Origin: Anagrus nilaparvatae
Taxonomy: Eukaryota; Arthropoda; Insecta; Hymenoptera; Mymaridae
Direction: 5' to 3'
Length of the DNA: 64,000 bases
NCBI GenBank assembly: GCA_022575985.1
Contig: JAKSXM010000132.1
Span: 11,284,001-11,348,000, forward strand
Shown here: one piece after another, positions 1-12,756 of the stretch
Position numbering within the stretch: the stretch's first letter is position 1
Layout: each line of letters opens with the position of its first letter
The notes under the pieces: generated by a model
The model's database searches: none
The model's input: only the letters and a program-made list of their open reading frames with translations
What the model was told of the DNA's origin: nothing
Position numbers and translations under genes: made by a program

Positions 1-3000
1 AAAATGGGTACCATCTCTAAAACCTAATCTTGAACCACCTAACGAAGTTTCCATGGTGTAACTATTTTGTATTCCCATTAACCATACAACAACTCTTCCA
101 GTACCTTCCTTTCCTTTTTCGATATGAAATTTACAATTTTCAAACGAAAACTAATTTTAAAAAATTAAAAACTAAATTTAAATTTCTAAAAAATTTATTA
201 ATAACAAAAAAAAAATAAATACTTTATCAGCAGCATTTTTATGCATCATCAATGGAAAAACTTGTTCTGTTAATTTTGAATTACAACCATTTCTTTTATT
301 TTCACATCCATAAATAAAAATATTGTGTTTTCTTGAATGTGCATGTAAATCACAGTACAAGGCAATACCACATTCATCCATTAATCTTCGAATCATTAAT
401 TTAGTGTGCCATACTGATGGATAACTTTCTCTCATAACAGTACGATATTGACGATTTAAATCTTTACCAGATAGCGAACATCTATTATTACCAACAATTA
501 CACCATCTGGATTTAACATTGGTACTAATTTAAATATAAAACGTTCACGTAATTCCTACAAAATTTTTTTGTTCAAAAATTAAATAATTCAAAAAAATAT
601 ATAAATTAATTTGATGATTACCTTTGCTTGATTAGAATCCCCAGTTAAAAAATCAATGATACCTTTCATAACCCAACTTGATGGCGTTTCACCAGGATGT
701 ACTCTTGCTGTAATAACAACACCTTTTTTTCTTTTAATACTATCATCATTTAAATTTGGTGCTGTTATTGTCAAATAATAAACACCATTACCAGCTAATG
801 TACGACATAATAAACGTAATTTTGTAAAACGTGCTTTTAACGGATCAATTGTTATTTTAGCTAAATATTCCTTAGAAAATAAAAAGTCAGTAATTAGTTA
901 GTTAAAATATTTAGTTTTTTAGTTAGTAAAAAATAATTTACTTGTAAATCAGTGTATGTGTAAGGATAACCATGTGCTAAATAAACAGTATCACGATCAT
1001 GAGGAAAATAAATATTGAATGTTAATGTATGTCTTTCTTTTTCTTCTTCTCTAAAATACATAAAAAACTTTTTTTAGTAATATATGAAATAGTAATATGG
1101 TATTCAGGATCTGATAAACTTTTAGTGGATCTGAATATAACTTTTTAGCATCTCCTAGGTATTCACTCTAGTAACAATATTGCATAATTAAATGTAAATT
1201 ATCCAGTGCTAATGTGTTTAGTCAAAGAGTAGCTAGAATGTAAAAAAATTTTTTTTTCCAAAATTAAAATTTTTAAAGAATTTAACAGAAATTTCCAAAT
1301 CAGATGGTGGTAGTTTCTCTTTATGGTTATTGTAAGTTGCAAGTACACAAGAAAAAAAATTCTGTTTGCTCCAGTCGAATTTTCTTTTTTTTTTAAACGA
1401 TTGTAAATGGCAACGTAAAGAGAATTATAAAAATTGAGTTTCGAATTTTTTTTCAGTGGAAGTTACATGCTATAAATATATTTTTACATTCAAGGTACTG
1501 CATTTTGTTGCAATCATTACAAAAAATGTTAATTTTTTAACTTGTAAAGAATTATTAATACAGTGGGAAGCTGCAAAAAAATAAAGAAAAACTGCAGAAA
1601 GAGATTGTATATTTCAGGTAAAATAGCTTTCCAATTTAAATAAATTTACTTTATTTAAACAATAACTTTATATCTGGTTACTAGATCAGGGTTAAGAGTG
1701 GCTTTACAATAAAAAGAGTCCTCGGTTTTACTATCTAATAGTAAATTTACTATCACGAACTTTCAGTAACTTCCAAGAAAATTTTACTATCCGATAGTAA
1801 CTTTACTATCGTGTCAGTGAATCTATAAACGGATTTAATATCCGCCAAGGATTTTGAGCGTTCTCCAGAATTTTACGCCGAAATTTTGTCATAATTATCA
1901 GTAATCAGCTATTTTTTACAAGCAATATAAGTTAAAAACAGCGATTCAGATTGGCCAAATTTAATCCAATAAAAGTTTATTGAGTCTTTGCAGAAATATA
2001 CTTACGAAGACGAATCATTTTTGTAATAACTAATATTTTCACCACAACGTCTCCAACCAATCGAATTAATGTTAGCATCTTTTGTTGAATAAAGTAATGG
2101 CCTTAAACCATCATTATATAAACTATCTTCTTTACATAAATTAACAATCGATAACCTATTAATTGAAATTTTCTTGATTTAAAAAAATTTTACATTTTTG
2201 AATATTAAAAAATTAATTCAATTTACCTATACATTGTATCACTTCTAGTATTAGATATTTTAAAATAATACCATTGCATGTGTCTTTGTGTATATAAATC
2301 AGGTCTCAAATGTAATTGATAATACGTATCTGTTATTTTAATGACTTTACCTAAATTACCAGACTCAAATCTTGATTCAAATAAAAGATCTGTACTTTTG
2401 TAATCTGTTATTTTTGTTGTACCATTTAATTCATCAATTATATTTGAATTTAATATTAAACTACCACCAATACATGATCTACTGAACTAAAATTTAAAAA
2501 ATAAAATTAATTTAATATATTTAAAAATTTATATATTAATTTATTTACATAATTTGTAGAGTTCATTGGGTAATAACGAAATAATACTGTTCCGGTTTCT
2601 TCTCCAACGGGTTTTGGTTGTGGCTCTTTTCCTGTTGGTTGATAAAATACTTCTGGATCTGATGGTGAAAAATCGATGTGACGAACGCGTTCGGATAATA
2701 CCTTTAATAAAAAAGTATGTTTGTTACTATGTTTTTAATTGATTGCAAAACCATTTTACTCTTATTGGGAGTGATCGAAGTTTGTAGTTTATAATAATCT
2801 CTGATATACTTAATTTATTTAATTAATTAGGTTTTTTATTCAAGATTCAATATTTAAATTCACGTTTCTGAGTCTATTTTACCTAGTTTGGCTGCTTTGC
2901 TTAAATTTTGCTTGAGTTTTTAGAAATTTGTTTTTAATTTTCTAATTGTCAACTAATTAAGAAATCTGTTTTAACCCTTTCAAGGCCGGAAGAATATTGA

Positions 3001-6000
3001 AAAAATGATTAAACCGATGAAAAGATGAATTTTATTTGAATTCAAAAAGTTAAAACCTTTTAAAAAGCGTTAAATCAAAAAAATCAAAGTTAGCTTACGT
3101 TTGGGGAAAAAAATTCTGAAAGTTCCACTTTTTAAGTAAATACGCCACCAGCATATATTGTTGAAGCATTAGGCTAATGCAAAGAAAATTTGGGTGCCAA
3201 AAATTAAAGATGAATTCAAACAGAGCAACCTATTAATTTATCTTGCCTTATTGGATTTAATCAGAAAGTTATAACAGGGAAACTAAAGCTTGATTGAAAA
3301 GACTAGAACTAATTATGCAATATTTTTAAACAAGAGTTCTTTCTTAACAGTATAATCAATGTATTGAAAATATTTATTAAATATTCTTAAGTGTAACATA
3401 AGAGTAATGATCAATGAAATTGTGTCACCCAAACATGGATATTTTCATTGTACCAAAATTAAAAGTCCTTATAAAAAAGTTTTAGAAATGAAAGTTTCCA
3501 AATATCCGACATTTTGTTTGTGCCTTCGGGCTTAAGCTTTTATTTGAAATTTTATTTTATTTTGAAAGTATGTCAAAAGAGCGCAATAGTTTTGGTACTA
3601 TAGTGCGAATACTATAGCTATGGTTCTCGGCGAAGCCAGGCACGATTGCAGAAAAGTATGTCCAACATTGGTCCTTATTAGTCGAGGCAATGCATATTCT
3701 GCTTGGAACACATATATATCATAATGAAGTATTTCGAGCTAACGAGCTATTACGTCAGTTTGTGTATGAAACTGAAGAATATTATACACAGTCAGCCATG
3801 TATTTTAATGTGCACTTGCTATTGCATCTTGCTGAGGCAGTTTACAACTGGGGACCTTTGTGGGCGACCAGTGCATATGTATTCGAGTCTGCAAATCATC
3901 ACATGATGGCAGCTATTAAAAATGCACGAGGTGCTATTTTGCAAATTGAAAGGTATCTTAATTTTAGTTCATGCGCCGCTGTTTTAGAAAAAAAAGTTTT
4001 TGAGGGCATTTCGGAAATAGTTAAAGCATATTGCTTACGTCTTCAAAAAACTCACTGCAAATACGTTACCAAAATTAATGACAATGTAACATGCTTAGGG
4101 AAAAAAAATTACATAGATGTAAGGGAAGCATTAGAATGTGATTTAAGTAATAAAAGTATTTGTTACAGCAAACTCATAAAAAATAATTGTTTGTATTCGA
4201 CTTGTAAAAAAGTAAGTAAAAAGCCTGATAACTCAGTAGCTGAACTTATAGATGGAAAATATGTATTAATTAAAAATTTTGTAATTGATGATGCAAGCAA
4301 GGATTGTTATATACTAAGTAACTACATAAACGTAAAAAACCAGAATATTGTTTCTGGTTTTACAAATTTAAAAGTTGTACAGAGAATAGAAAAAAAGTTA
4401 ATTAAAATTGCTGTAAAAAATTTAAAGTCCATATGTGCTTGTTTTTCAATAAACAATGTACAATACGTATGTACTCTACCGAATTTAATTTCTTACTAAG
4501 TTTAATTGACATAACTTACAATGTATATTGGCATACTGACTACGGGAGTAGTAAAATAATACTAAAGTTAATTAAAAATTTATTGTTTTTTCACGCTGAC
4601 ATGAATTGACTAAGTTTTAAGAACGAATATGTATTTGTAACACATATTTTATTCTTTAATAATGTACTACCAAAAATTAGAAGCATTTAAATAGTTCACC
4701 TCCAGCCAGTGTTATAAAAAATTATTTTTTTATGAGACGATGAAAAAGTTTTGCCAGTTTATTTTAGAAAGTTTACTCTATACCTTTTGAGGTATAGAGT
4801 AAACTTTAGTATCTAAATTAATCAAAAATTAGTATCTATCAAAAATTGTCTTCATTTTTTTTTCTTTGCTACTATCGAGATATCAGTATTTTACCCCACA
4901 TTCTGAATGGGCTACATGTTTATAATATTTCAAAATATATATATTTTAAAAAGTAAAATATATTCCACATTATCTACACTGACGAAAAATTCCGGTTGCG
5001 GCAACCGGAATTCCAGCATTGAAAAATGGATTTTTTTGGTTGCGGCAACCGGAATTTTTTTCAGTGTATTACAAACATGAATAAATATATTCGCTCTTCA
5101 TGCTAAGTTAAGTTAAGTATGGTTAAACAAATCGATAAGTTTTAATGTACTACATAAAACACTGAATAAATCCACTTAAAAATTTGGTAATTTTGCTACT
5201 CTTGTTATCTCGTAATTATAATACAATATTATTTTTTGCACTAATAAAAATTGTTTACATTATTATAAAAACTATTTGGATTTTAAAAAAATTACAGTAT
5301 GTTACATACGTTATTTATTGTACAAATTAGAATTTAAAAAATATATAAAAAATAATATTATTGAAGAATATAAAAAATCTGTATTAAAAAATAAAAAATA
5401 TTGACTGGTAAAAATCAAGTGATATCTTATTGGTACATTTGTAATGATTATATATGATTTATTATTAATTAATAAAAAAAAAAAAAAAAGATATATATTA
5501 TATGCATGTATAAACATGAAAAAATAATTTAAAAAAATATTTTTTACATTATTAATAAGAGTTTTATATTTAATAACCTTTATTTACTTCATAAAAAAAT
5601 TTTTTTTTTTTAATTGTAAAAATTTTTTTCAGCTTCTTTTTTGTGTGAGTACGCTTCATATTATTTAATACGATTTTTTACAGTGTTACAGAAAGCATAA
5701 AGCGTGTACAGAGGATCGCGATCATCGAGCACATAAGCTTATTGTGTCTTACAAAAAATTATAAAAAATAAAAAAATATTAAAAAAATTCAACAGTTCAT
5801 TTTTTATAAGTTTTTTTTAAAAAAAAAGGCCTTGCCATTTCCACCGAGTAGTATATCTCGTGGTATACCACGTAGTATACTACGTGGTAAACCAGGTGGT
5901 TTACCGCATTAAAATTTTCACCTGTGTGATATTTATTTACGCCATATATGTTTACAATATATGCGTAGAACGAGTGAATGAAATTTTGGGCCAAGTTTTA

Positions 6001-7341
6001 CGTAAAAATTTTACGCTTGGGAGGAAAAAAAATGGTTAAAATTTTTATTACAATTGTACTTAAAAAAATTTATGAACCATTTTTTATGAACTAAAAGTTT
6101 GTTAGTCTGTATTTTTTTTAACAAGGAGAGGTAAGGAAATTCGGGTCCTAAAATTGCTTTTGTAGGCAATAAAGACTTGAAAAATTTATCCGTAAAAGCA
6201 TAAAAATATCGCTAGAATGCTTTAATTTTTGATTTTGTGTTAAAAAACCAAAATTAGGTTACACCCGATCCATAAAAAATGTATTACATTACCTGCGCGT
6301 TTTTTGATATGATTTGTCTCAGATAAAAATGGCTAATATTTACCCGTTGTAACACACGTAATAATGCCTTATGTTGGTCCAAATATTTTTTTCTTTAATT
6401 TGATAATAATTAACAATAATGATTCTTCAATTTTTAGAAATATTGTGCGGTTTTCTATTTTCATAACACTTAATTATTGTCTTTTTTGACTATATGGCTA
6501 AATTGATGAAAATTTTACGTATGCTTTATTGATTTACTTGTCTCAAAAGGTATTAAATTAAGGATCAACTATAAAGAGATATCTTCATCGGTTTATTTTG
6601 AGGGAAAAGATTTTTAAGCATCTTCGCATTTAAATATCGCGTATACTGTAAGGTACAATGGTCATTAAAGGGTTAATTTAACTAAATGAGGACCCTCATT
6701 CTAGGGTAATATTCCTAGGGAGACCATAGAAAAAGTTACTTTATAATATACAGCCAACATAAATTTTTCCAATATTCAATTAAACCCGACACGACAGTCT
6801 GTTGAGACGGTATCTATCATGCAGAAATATAGTAAAAAGATATTTAAATGAAATTATAAAAATTTTAATTGAACTTTACAAACTTTTTTTTTTTAGACAT
6901 AAAAAAAATCATTATGACCTTGTCAGAGTAATATTTTTTGTTGTAAAATAACCTTTGAAAATAAAAAATTTTTTTTACCTGACATTCCGTAGGCCATCTT
7001 GCTTCTTGGGTTACCGCATCAAGTCCAATTAGTCCAGAATCAAGTAATAAAGATTGAAAACTTTCTTTAGTCGTCTCTCGGTAACCAAGAAAACTTGAGG
7101 TCAAGGATAATACAGAATCTAGTTCTTTCTTTTCGATTCCCAATTGCAAGCATTGGTTAGCTATCGAATTACCTGCTTAGATTGTAAAATAATATCAGTT
7201 AAAAAAAAAAAAACATTTTTTTCAAATTTTAAAAATGTATTTTAAAATCTTATAAAAAAATTTCTATTTACCGGGAATCGGTTGTACCGGAAATAGGACT
7301 GCTTGTAGATCTTTAATTTTTGTGCTCACGTCTACTTCCAT
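1..7341 (-). CDS. Cytosolic carboxypeptidase, CCP2/3 (AGBL2/3) type, partial at its 3' end
   Basis: M14 metallocarboxypeptidase of the deglutamylase family; family members trim C-terminal glutamates or the terminal tyrosine from tubulin and other proteins in the cytosol and cilia. Nine exons splice in frame: 7272-7341 (start ATG at 7341), 6979-7172, 2549-2701, 2227-2486, 2006-2155, 942-1050, 622-870, 223-555 and 1-160, all with GT-AG borders. About 559 residues are visible. The N-domain has the typical [10 protein letters not shown] and [17 protein letters not shown] blocks (exon 4). The zinc ligands are HPGE (about residues 370 and 373) and the histidine of DLHAHS (about 466). NPDGV and DLNR follow the family pattern, and SYTMETS near residue 540 supplies the catalytic glutamate. 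Intron 3 (2702-6978) is long and holds a transposase fragment and a MITE. Family members run to about 900 residues or more, so the C-terminus lies beyond the left edge. No frame break was seen. Assignment to CCP2/3 rather than CCP1/4/5 rests on the exon 6-8 motifs. Confidence 0.93.
1690..1830. repeat. Palindromic 'ATAGTAAATTTACTAT' repeat, related to 29870-29935
   Basis: TACTATCTAATAGTAAATTTACTATC and CCGATAGTAACTTTACTATCG units lie next to AAAAAGAGTCCTCGG. The sequence at 29870-29935 carries GATAGTAAATTTACTA and, inverted, AAAAAGCAGTCCTTG. This is probably a short MITE family; the copy here is in carboxypeptidase intron 5. Confidence 0.4.
3616..4499 (+). pseudogene. DUF4218-type transposase fragment (CACTA/EnSpm-like)
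   Basis: An open frame from about 3616 (first ATG 3690) to the stop at 4499, inside intron 3 of the carboxypeptidase on the opposite strand. Its first ~100 residues contain [20 protein letters not shown] followed by an FE..NHH..A.K..RGA stretch. This resembles the DUF4218 domain that accompanies CACTA-type transposases in plants and insects. The second half is lysine- and cysteine-rich and I do not recognise it. The catalytic transposase domain is missing upstream, and the frame is closed by a stop just before 3616, so this is a 5'-truncated remnant. Confidence 0.6.
4768..4807. repeat. Perfect short palindrome
   Basis: AAAGTTTACTCTATACC and its reverse complement are separated by six bases. 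A 17-bp stem like this would form a strong hairpin. It lies in the carboxypeptidase intron with no gene around it. Confidence 0.7.
4977..5066. mobile_element. 90-bp MITE with TA target duplication
   Basis: The ends are CACTGA.AAAAATTCCGG at left and its inverse CCGGAATTTTTTTCAGTG at right, flanked by TA on both sides (4975-4976 and 5067-5068). Inside, the palindrome ATTCCGGTTGC/GCAACCGGAAT occurs once in full and once in part. TA duplication suggests Tc1/mariner-type mobilisation. Confidence 0.75.
5070..6864. other. Intron sequence without genes
   Basis: This is the proximal part of intron 3 of the carboxypeptidase. Apart from the palindrome cluster at 5841-5906 I see only AT-rich, stop-dense sequence. 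Confidence 0.6.
5841..5906. repeat. Cluster of adjacent short palindromes
   Basis: Successive dyads GTGGTATACCAC, ACGTAGTATACTACGT and GGTAAACCAGGTGGTTTACC follow one another within 66 bp. It could be a fragment of a foldback element or a clustered binding site. No gene is evident within 900 bp on either side. Confidence 0.5.
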
Positions 7342-7369
7342 TTTTTTTTTTCAAAGTCTTTGAATAATG

Positions 7370-7900
7370 CAGTCTTGACTGCAAATTTTTCTCTTTTGTC
7401 ATTTTTTAACAACATATTTTTAATTTTATTGATTTTTCAAAATAACTAAAATTACAATAAAGACATTAATATTAAATTTGACATATTTAAAAAATTTTTT
7501 TTTGACGATACATATATAACTAAAAAAATATACAAAATTATCTATAATAATAATAAACATAGCATTTAATATAACTAACACGAAAGGTGTATTTTCACGC
7601 GATAATATATGTTCATATATATATTTTTAAAAAAAGTGAAGAAACTTACAGAAACAAAACTAATTTTCCAGAGTAATAAAAGATCATTGAACTTTCCTTT
7701 AAAAAGCTTATTTCCAAAAAAATAAAAAATTTGATTTGTTTTTTAACAAATTTATCGATAAAAAAAAATTTTTTTGTTGTAAAATTACATGTAAACTCGA
7801 ATAAGTACGATAACAGACTGAACTGCCTATATATTTAAGAAATATAATATTGTTGTTTCTATTATATCTGTTTTAGCTTCCTAGGCGACGGGGATTATTG
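7370..7900 (-). promoter_or_regulatory. Upstream (promoter-side) region of the carboxypeptidase, duplicated at 10340-10760
   Basis: Sequence immediately upstream of the carboxypeptidase ATG. Several blocks recur in the same order and spacing about 2.9 kb further upstream: TAACACGAAAG, TTTCACGCGAT, GATCATTGAACTT, and CTTCCTAGG followed by a short ACG. Conservation of the blocks in otherwise drifting AT-rich sequence suggests a duplicated regulatory or first-exon region. Promoter function is inferred from position only. Confidence 0.45.
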
Positions 7901-10019
7901 CCATTTTTTTGAATATATATATTCAATTCTTTTTTTTATGTTACTAGCTGAGTATGCGTGATGTACTTTCTCTTATCATTTTCTTTTTGCATATAAATTA
8001 TTTATAATGGATTCCTATAATATCATTTTTTTTTAATGGGAGCATTTGAATTTTTATTATGGATTTAGATTTTTTGTTTAAAAAATAATTTTTTTTTAAA
8101 TAAATTTATATTACAAAGTTTTTAAGTATCATGCATGTAATTATTGAGTTTAAGGACACGAGTATATTTTTAGTCAATATATTTTATTTTTAAAGTCATT
8201 TATTATCTATTTTTTAATATTTTTAAGTATTTTTAGATTTTTTTACAACTTTTTATGACTTTATATGATTATTTTTGTTACAAAAAATTATTGATTTATG
8301 TAAACTGAAATAAATGTTAAAGGTTATAAGAATTTTAAATATTTTTTATTCTTTACAAGACTTTTTCTACATTATTTAAATTCACACTGAGCAGGGTAAT
8401 ACTTAGAATTTTGAGGATTTTTTAATTAGTGGTTCAACTGTACTGTAGAGTTTAATTCATTTGCCTTTTATTAGTTTCAGGTTCAAGGACCTAGGACTAA
8501 TCAATTATGAATTTAAATTCACTAGCATATAGAGAAGAGTATTGGGTTCACAGTCATACCAATCCTTGAAAATTTAAGTACCCCAAATGAAGTAAAGATG
8601 ATGAAGTAAAAAGAGATGCTCTTCTTGGAAATAGTTAAACAGATGCTGAGCATTCAAAGCGCGTCTCTGAAGAATTGACTATCATGACATAACTGCTCAT
8701 TAATATACTGAGCAGAATGAAGTATTAGCCAACAAAAAAAATAGTATTATACTCAAGATCATGAAACAGGTACTAGGTTCTTGGTACTTGATAGTACAGG
8801 TAATATGTAGGTGAACCTTAAAAAAATTCCGTTTGCTGCAAACGAAATTTTTAATTTTTCAAGTTTCAAATGATCATTTGTAAGAATAATATCTATTTTA
8901 TAAACAAAGAAGAAAGTATGGATTTTGAGTTTGCATACAATTATATGCATGAGCAATTGCAGGCAACATCTAAAGCTCTAATCCTATATTTTTACTCGGG
9001 CTTTAAAACATGGTTTTTTATCAAAAGTCATAAGAATGGAAATTTGCCACGTGAAAAACGATTGTGACGAAGAAAAAATTTTACTTGCTTGCAGCTTGGT
9101 ATTCTGGCTGTTTGATATAATTTTCGCTGAGTTCCCTCAAGAATCCCTAGAATATTCTTCTCTGGAAAATGCGGTCTCCTTAGTTAATTTTTCCGCTTCA
9201 GGTACCTGAAGGAAGTCTAATTTTGAAATACAATTTTCTAAATTTTGCGAATGAATACTTAGAGCTGATTGTTCTATTACTCTAGTCGAATTACGAACGG
9301 GGGTTGTTTTTGGCAACCAAGATAAGGAAGATAAAAATTTAAAGGCTTTTTCCATAGAAAATGAGTCAAACATATTTAAATTGGTAAAAAACACTCCTTA
9401 TTAGTAGTTAATTTAAAGTATATTTGCAGTATTTACAAAGCATACAAAAATTTAGCTTGATGTACGTTTATTGGGTCGCAGATCTCGAATTTTAGGCCAT
9501 GCACGTGAAAAAATTGTTTAAAAACCTAATATTAATATAGAAAATTATTTTTTTATATATTTTATTATTTTTATAAAATAAGAATTTTTGGGTTTCAATA
9601 TTTGGAAAGTATTGCAAGATTTGGTCTGATTTATGTATTTGGGTCAATAATCATGAATTTTGGGGTTTTATCAAAAGTTAGTTACCCAACAAACAAAAAT
9701 AGGCCGAGTCCTGCTATTATTTTTAGGAACATTGAAAAATTACCCCTAAGAAGAGGCATCTTTACTATAAAACAAGGGTATTTTTCACTTGATTAACCCC
9801 CAAATTTATGGCCAATGGCTACAAAAGCGCACAGAAGGCTAAAGCTTGTCACAATATTTAAATTTTGCAAAAATACCCAAAACTCATACCTAATAAAGTA
9901 TGTTTTTACCAATTTAATGGGATTTAAATCATTCTCCATCGAGATGAGATCCCCTAATTTATAATTACTAGCTCCAAATTGACCTGATTATATTAGAATA
10001 TAAACTTAAAAGTGAGAGT
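7901..10019. other. Intergenic AT-rich stretch
   Basis: Apart from the small minus-strand frame at 9137-9394 I could support no gene, RNA or complete repeat here. Confidence 0.5.
9137..9394 (-). CDS. Hypothetical small open frame, unrecognised
   Basis: An 85-codon frame on the minus strand between the two copies of the duplicated upstream region. It is hydrophilic and of mixed composition (serine, lysine, glutamate), less AT-biased than a random frame here, and has a possible splice donor, CAG|GTACCT, near 9209. I recognise no domain. It could be a first exon driven from the duplicated promoter-like region, or a chance frame in transposon debris. Confidence 0.2.
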   Translation of the reverse strand: MFFTNLNMFDSFSMEKAFKFLSSLSWLPKTTPVRNSTRVIEQSALSIHSQNLENCISKLDFLQVPEAEKLTKETAFSREEYSRDS

Positions 10020-10175
10020 TTACAAACAAATTTAACGAAGGCATCAATAGCTATTTGTTGAACAAGGGAAAAATTGGGAATTATTATTTCCAATGGAGTT
10101 TGTACGAGTGAAACGAGTGAGCGAGTGAAATTAGCATTGCAAGTAAAAGTCCTGCTTGAGTCTCAAATTTTTTTG
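10020..10175 (-). repeat. Dispersed repeat, copy 1 of 3 (inverted)
   Basis: Contains AACAAGGGAAAAATTGGGAA, a GAGTGAAACGAGTGAGCGAGTG block and GCATTGCAAGTAAAAGT. The same components in inverse order make up the copies at 11155-11290 and 11335-11480. Looks like an uncharacterised short interspersed or MITE family. Confidence 0.5.
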
Positions 10176-10339
10176 GTTTTGAGGCAATGTCATTGAGCAT
10201 TTTTGTACAATTATGTTGTGTAAATCAGCTTATTATTAAAATATATAAAATTTTTCAATCTTGAGGGTAAATTTTCTATGTTTTTATTCGTCAGTACATT
10301 ATTTGTGAAGAATATTTTGAAACAAATTATGTAATGACG

Positions 10340-10760
10340 AACCATAAAAATTTTTCATACAAATTCGTTTTATAACATCTTTTAGAAATATGAAATTTAA
10401 ATTAAACATTACAAAATTAAACTTGACATTTAAAATATTAAAATGAAAAATGTAAGTCTGGAATAAAGCAGCAGACTTGACTATGAAACGCAGCTAACAC
10501 GAAAGTAATAATTTCACGCGATTCTATGTATAAAAGTTTAAAATATATTAGAAAAGACCGAAAATGATCATTGAACTTATATTAAAAATTTCAAAGTTGT
10601 ATTAATAAATATTTCCTTCCTGAAATGTGTGCTTGTGTGCTTGAATGAATTCGATAACATACTATAAAATATTATAAAATTGTTATTATTATTATTTTTC
10701 TATATAAAAACTTCCTAGGTAACGATATAACTGCAATATCATGTACTCACAATAATTTGT
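10340..10760 (-). repeat. Diverged second copy of the 7370-7900 upstream region
   Basis: It carries TAACACGAAAG (about 10494), TTTCACGCGAT, GATCATTGAACTT (about 10565) and CTTCCTAGGTAACG (about 10711) in the same order as the copy at 7370-7900. It may mark an old tandem duplication of the carboxypeptidase 5' region, but I found no matching copy of coding exons below it. Confidence 0.5.
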
Positions 10761-11154
10761 CAATATAATAATTTTTTTCGTTTTCTATGCGATGGAATTT
10801 ATTCTATTCAAATTTTTTAAGAAATATTTTTTTAAATTAATAAAAGACCAAATTCAATTATTAAATGTATTTTTTATTAATATTAAACTTATAAGTTCAA
10901 ATAAAAAATACTAGAAATTATTTTAACAATTCATATCTATTAGTTTAGCTTAAACCTTTACTGAAATTTTTTATTAGTAAAAAATATCTAAAAATATTAT
11001 TCTTTGCAATTCGATTTCAATATCACTAAAGTTTTGAACGTTCGGTGGACTATACCTATAACATCTAAATATATAGAAAAAATGTTTTTACATAATATAG
11101 GGCAAAAAAGCCTATTTTCTACCGTAAGAAGACGGCTTTTCTGCTCGTTATATT

Positions 11155-11290
11155 ATGTAAAACTATATGTATTAAATCACGGGACAAAATATGAAGTTCG
11201 ACTTTTGAATGCTGTCGCACTCATTCGCTGCATTGCATGCAAAGTCAAAACCAATATTTTGTCCCTTGTTTAAAAAATATTTATTATACG
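11155..11290 (+). repeat. Dispersed repeat, copy 2 of 3
   Basis: Begins AAAACTATATGTATTAAATCACGGG, then a ..ACTCATTCGCTGC block and a CTTGTTTAAAAAATATTTAT end. It is directly repeated about 180 bp further on. The overlapping small frames here are products of this repeat and I do not call them genes. Confidence 0.5.
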
Positions 11291-11334
11291 CTGCAAAAAA
11301 GATTACTTTCTAACTTTCGGGGGATATTTTTTTC

Positions 11335-11480
11335 GCTTTTAATGAAAAACTATGTGTTGAACACGGGAAAAAATGTGGAAATTTTACTTTCAATGCTGGC
11401 TGCAATCGTTCACTACGCTCATTCGTGCATAAAACTAAATTAAAAGCCAAATCCTATACTTTTTGCCCTTGTTGAATAAA
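11335..11480 (+). repeat. Dispersed repeat, copy 3 of 3
   Basis: Begins AAAACTATGTGTTGAACACGGG, then CAATGCTGGCTGCAATCG and CTCATTCGTGC, ending in CCTTGTTGAATAAATAGATATTTAT. It parallels copy 2 and is the inverse of copy 1. Confidence 0.5.
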
Positions 11481-12089
11481 TAGATATTTATCCTATTTTA
11501 TTTGTTTCCTACGATTTTACCCAAAAAAATAATTAAAAAAAAAAAATCGCAAAGAATTATAAAAAAGCTAAGGCTTTTTTATTTTAAGCACGATCACATA
11601 TTTTTATTATTGAGTATTTTCTCATTGATGGGATCCACACTCTCATAAATCAAAAACTATTATTTATTATCACACACCAAGGCAATATTATAAGCATGGC
11701 ATAGGAATGACCTGGGGACCAAATTCCTCCATAAATTGGAGAATTTGAAGACTTTTTCGTTTTTTAACCTAATTAACTTTCAAGGCACGATTTCATTTAT
11801 GTATTGCATACACTGAGAAAAAATGTTGAGTAAAATTTACTTTTGCAACTGGAAGATTTTACTATTAATTTTAGTAAAGTTATTTGAAGAATTGAAAATA
11901 TTACATTTTACATTTTGTCCATTATTTTTTACTACAATTAAGGGTAATTTTTCTTGAAGATGATTTGCTATATAAAATTTTATTATACTCTAACTCTCTC
12001 ACACGTGTTTAATGTTTTTTTAAGAAAATTTTTTTTTTTTTTAATTTTTTTTAAATGGTTTCACAATGAGGAATCATTGTGATGGGTCA

Positions 12090-12490
12090 AATTTTGATTT
12101 TTGACTTTTTGGCATATAAGCACGTTTTGGGACCTCAGGAAGCTTAAAAAAAGGGTTTTAAAAAAAAGTCTGTATGTGTGTGTGTGTGTATGTATGTGTG
12201 TGTATGTAACAGGTAAAATTTCACAACCATTAAAATTAAATTCAGCTCCGATTCTGGTCAATAAAATATTATTTTTACTTTTATTATGGAAATTATAAAG
12301 ACCTAATTTTTTTCATCAAAAAATCTCAAACTACGTTTTTTTTTTTTTTAATTTGGATGTAATACCTCATTTATTTCCATGAAAGTACTTATATTTGAAA
12401 GTACGATTTTTACTCGATATCTCGAATCTGATAATTAATTTTTTGAAAATTTGGACGTAGTACTTAATTTATTTCTATGAGAGTCCTTAT
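12090..12490 (+). repeat. Dispersed composite repeat with TG/TATG microsatellite, copy 1
   Basis: A TTGATTTTTGA..TTTTGG.ATATAAGCACGTTTTG module leads into CAGGAAGCT, a poly-A-rich linker and a (TG)n/(TATG)n microsatellite at about 12172-12208. Then come 'cgatatctcgaatctgataa' and 'tatttc.atgaaagtac' units. The same order occurs at 36425-36640, so this is one repeat family with an internal microsatellite. Confidence 0.65.
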
Positions 12491-12756
12491 TGAAACAGCT
12501 CGTAAGCTGCAATTATTGAATCACTTGGTACAATTTTCCGAGCTCGTAGGCTTGAAGAGGTGGACATTGAAATTCCTGGCCAGGAGCTCTGAGCACGAGA
12601 TGCTCGCTTGAATGTAAGTGTTTGATTTTTCATTTGTATGTTTTCGTATGTATGTGTATTTGGGACCTTGGTGTGCATTGAATTTGTTGTAGGTGTATAA
12701 GTTATAATATAATTTTACCTTTTTATATCCGTCAGTAACTTCGTTAAAAACGTCAC

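Noticed and set aside
30..218. Open frame on the plus strand at the left edge
   Set aside because: It lies over carboxypeptidase exon 9 and the adjoining intron in the wrong orientation.
11004..11443. Two overlapping small frames
   Set aside because: They fall on two direct copies of a dispersed non-coding repeat.
11809..11860. CACTGAGAAAAAATGTTGAGTAAAATTTAC, like the end of the TA-type MITEs
   Set aside because: I could not find the matching inverted end nearby, so no element is called.
12487..12678. 63-codon minus-strand frame
   Set aside because: No domain, sits between repeat modules and the hammerhead-like motif; judged chance.
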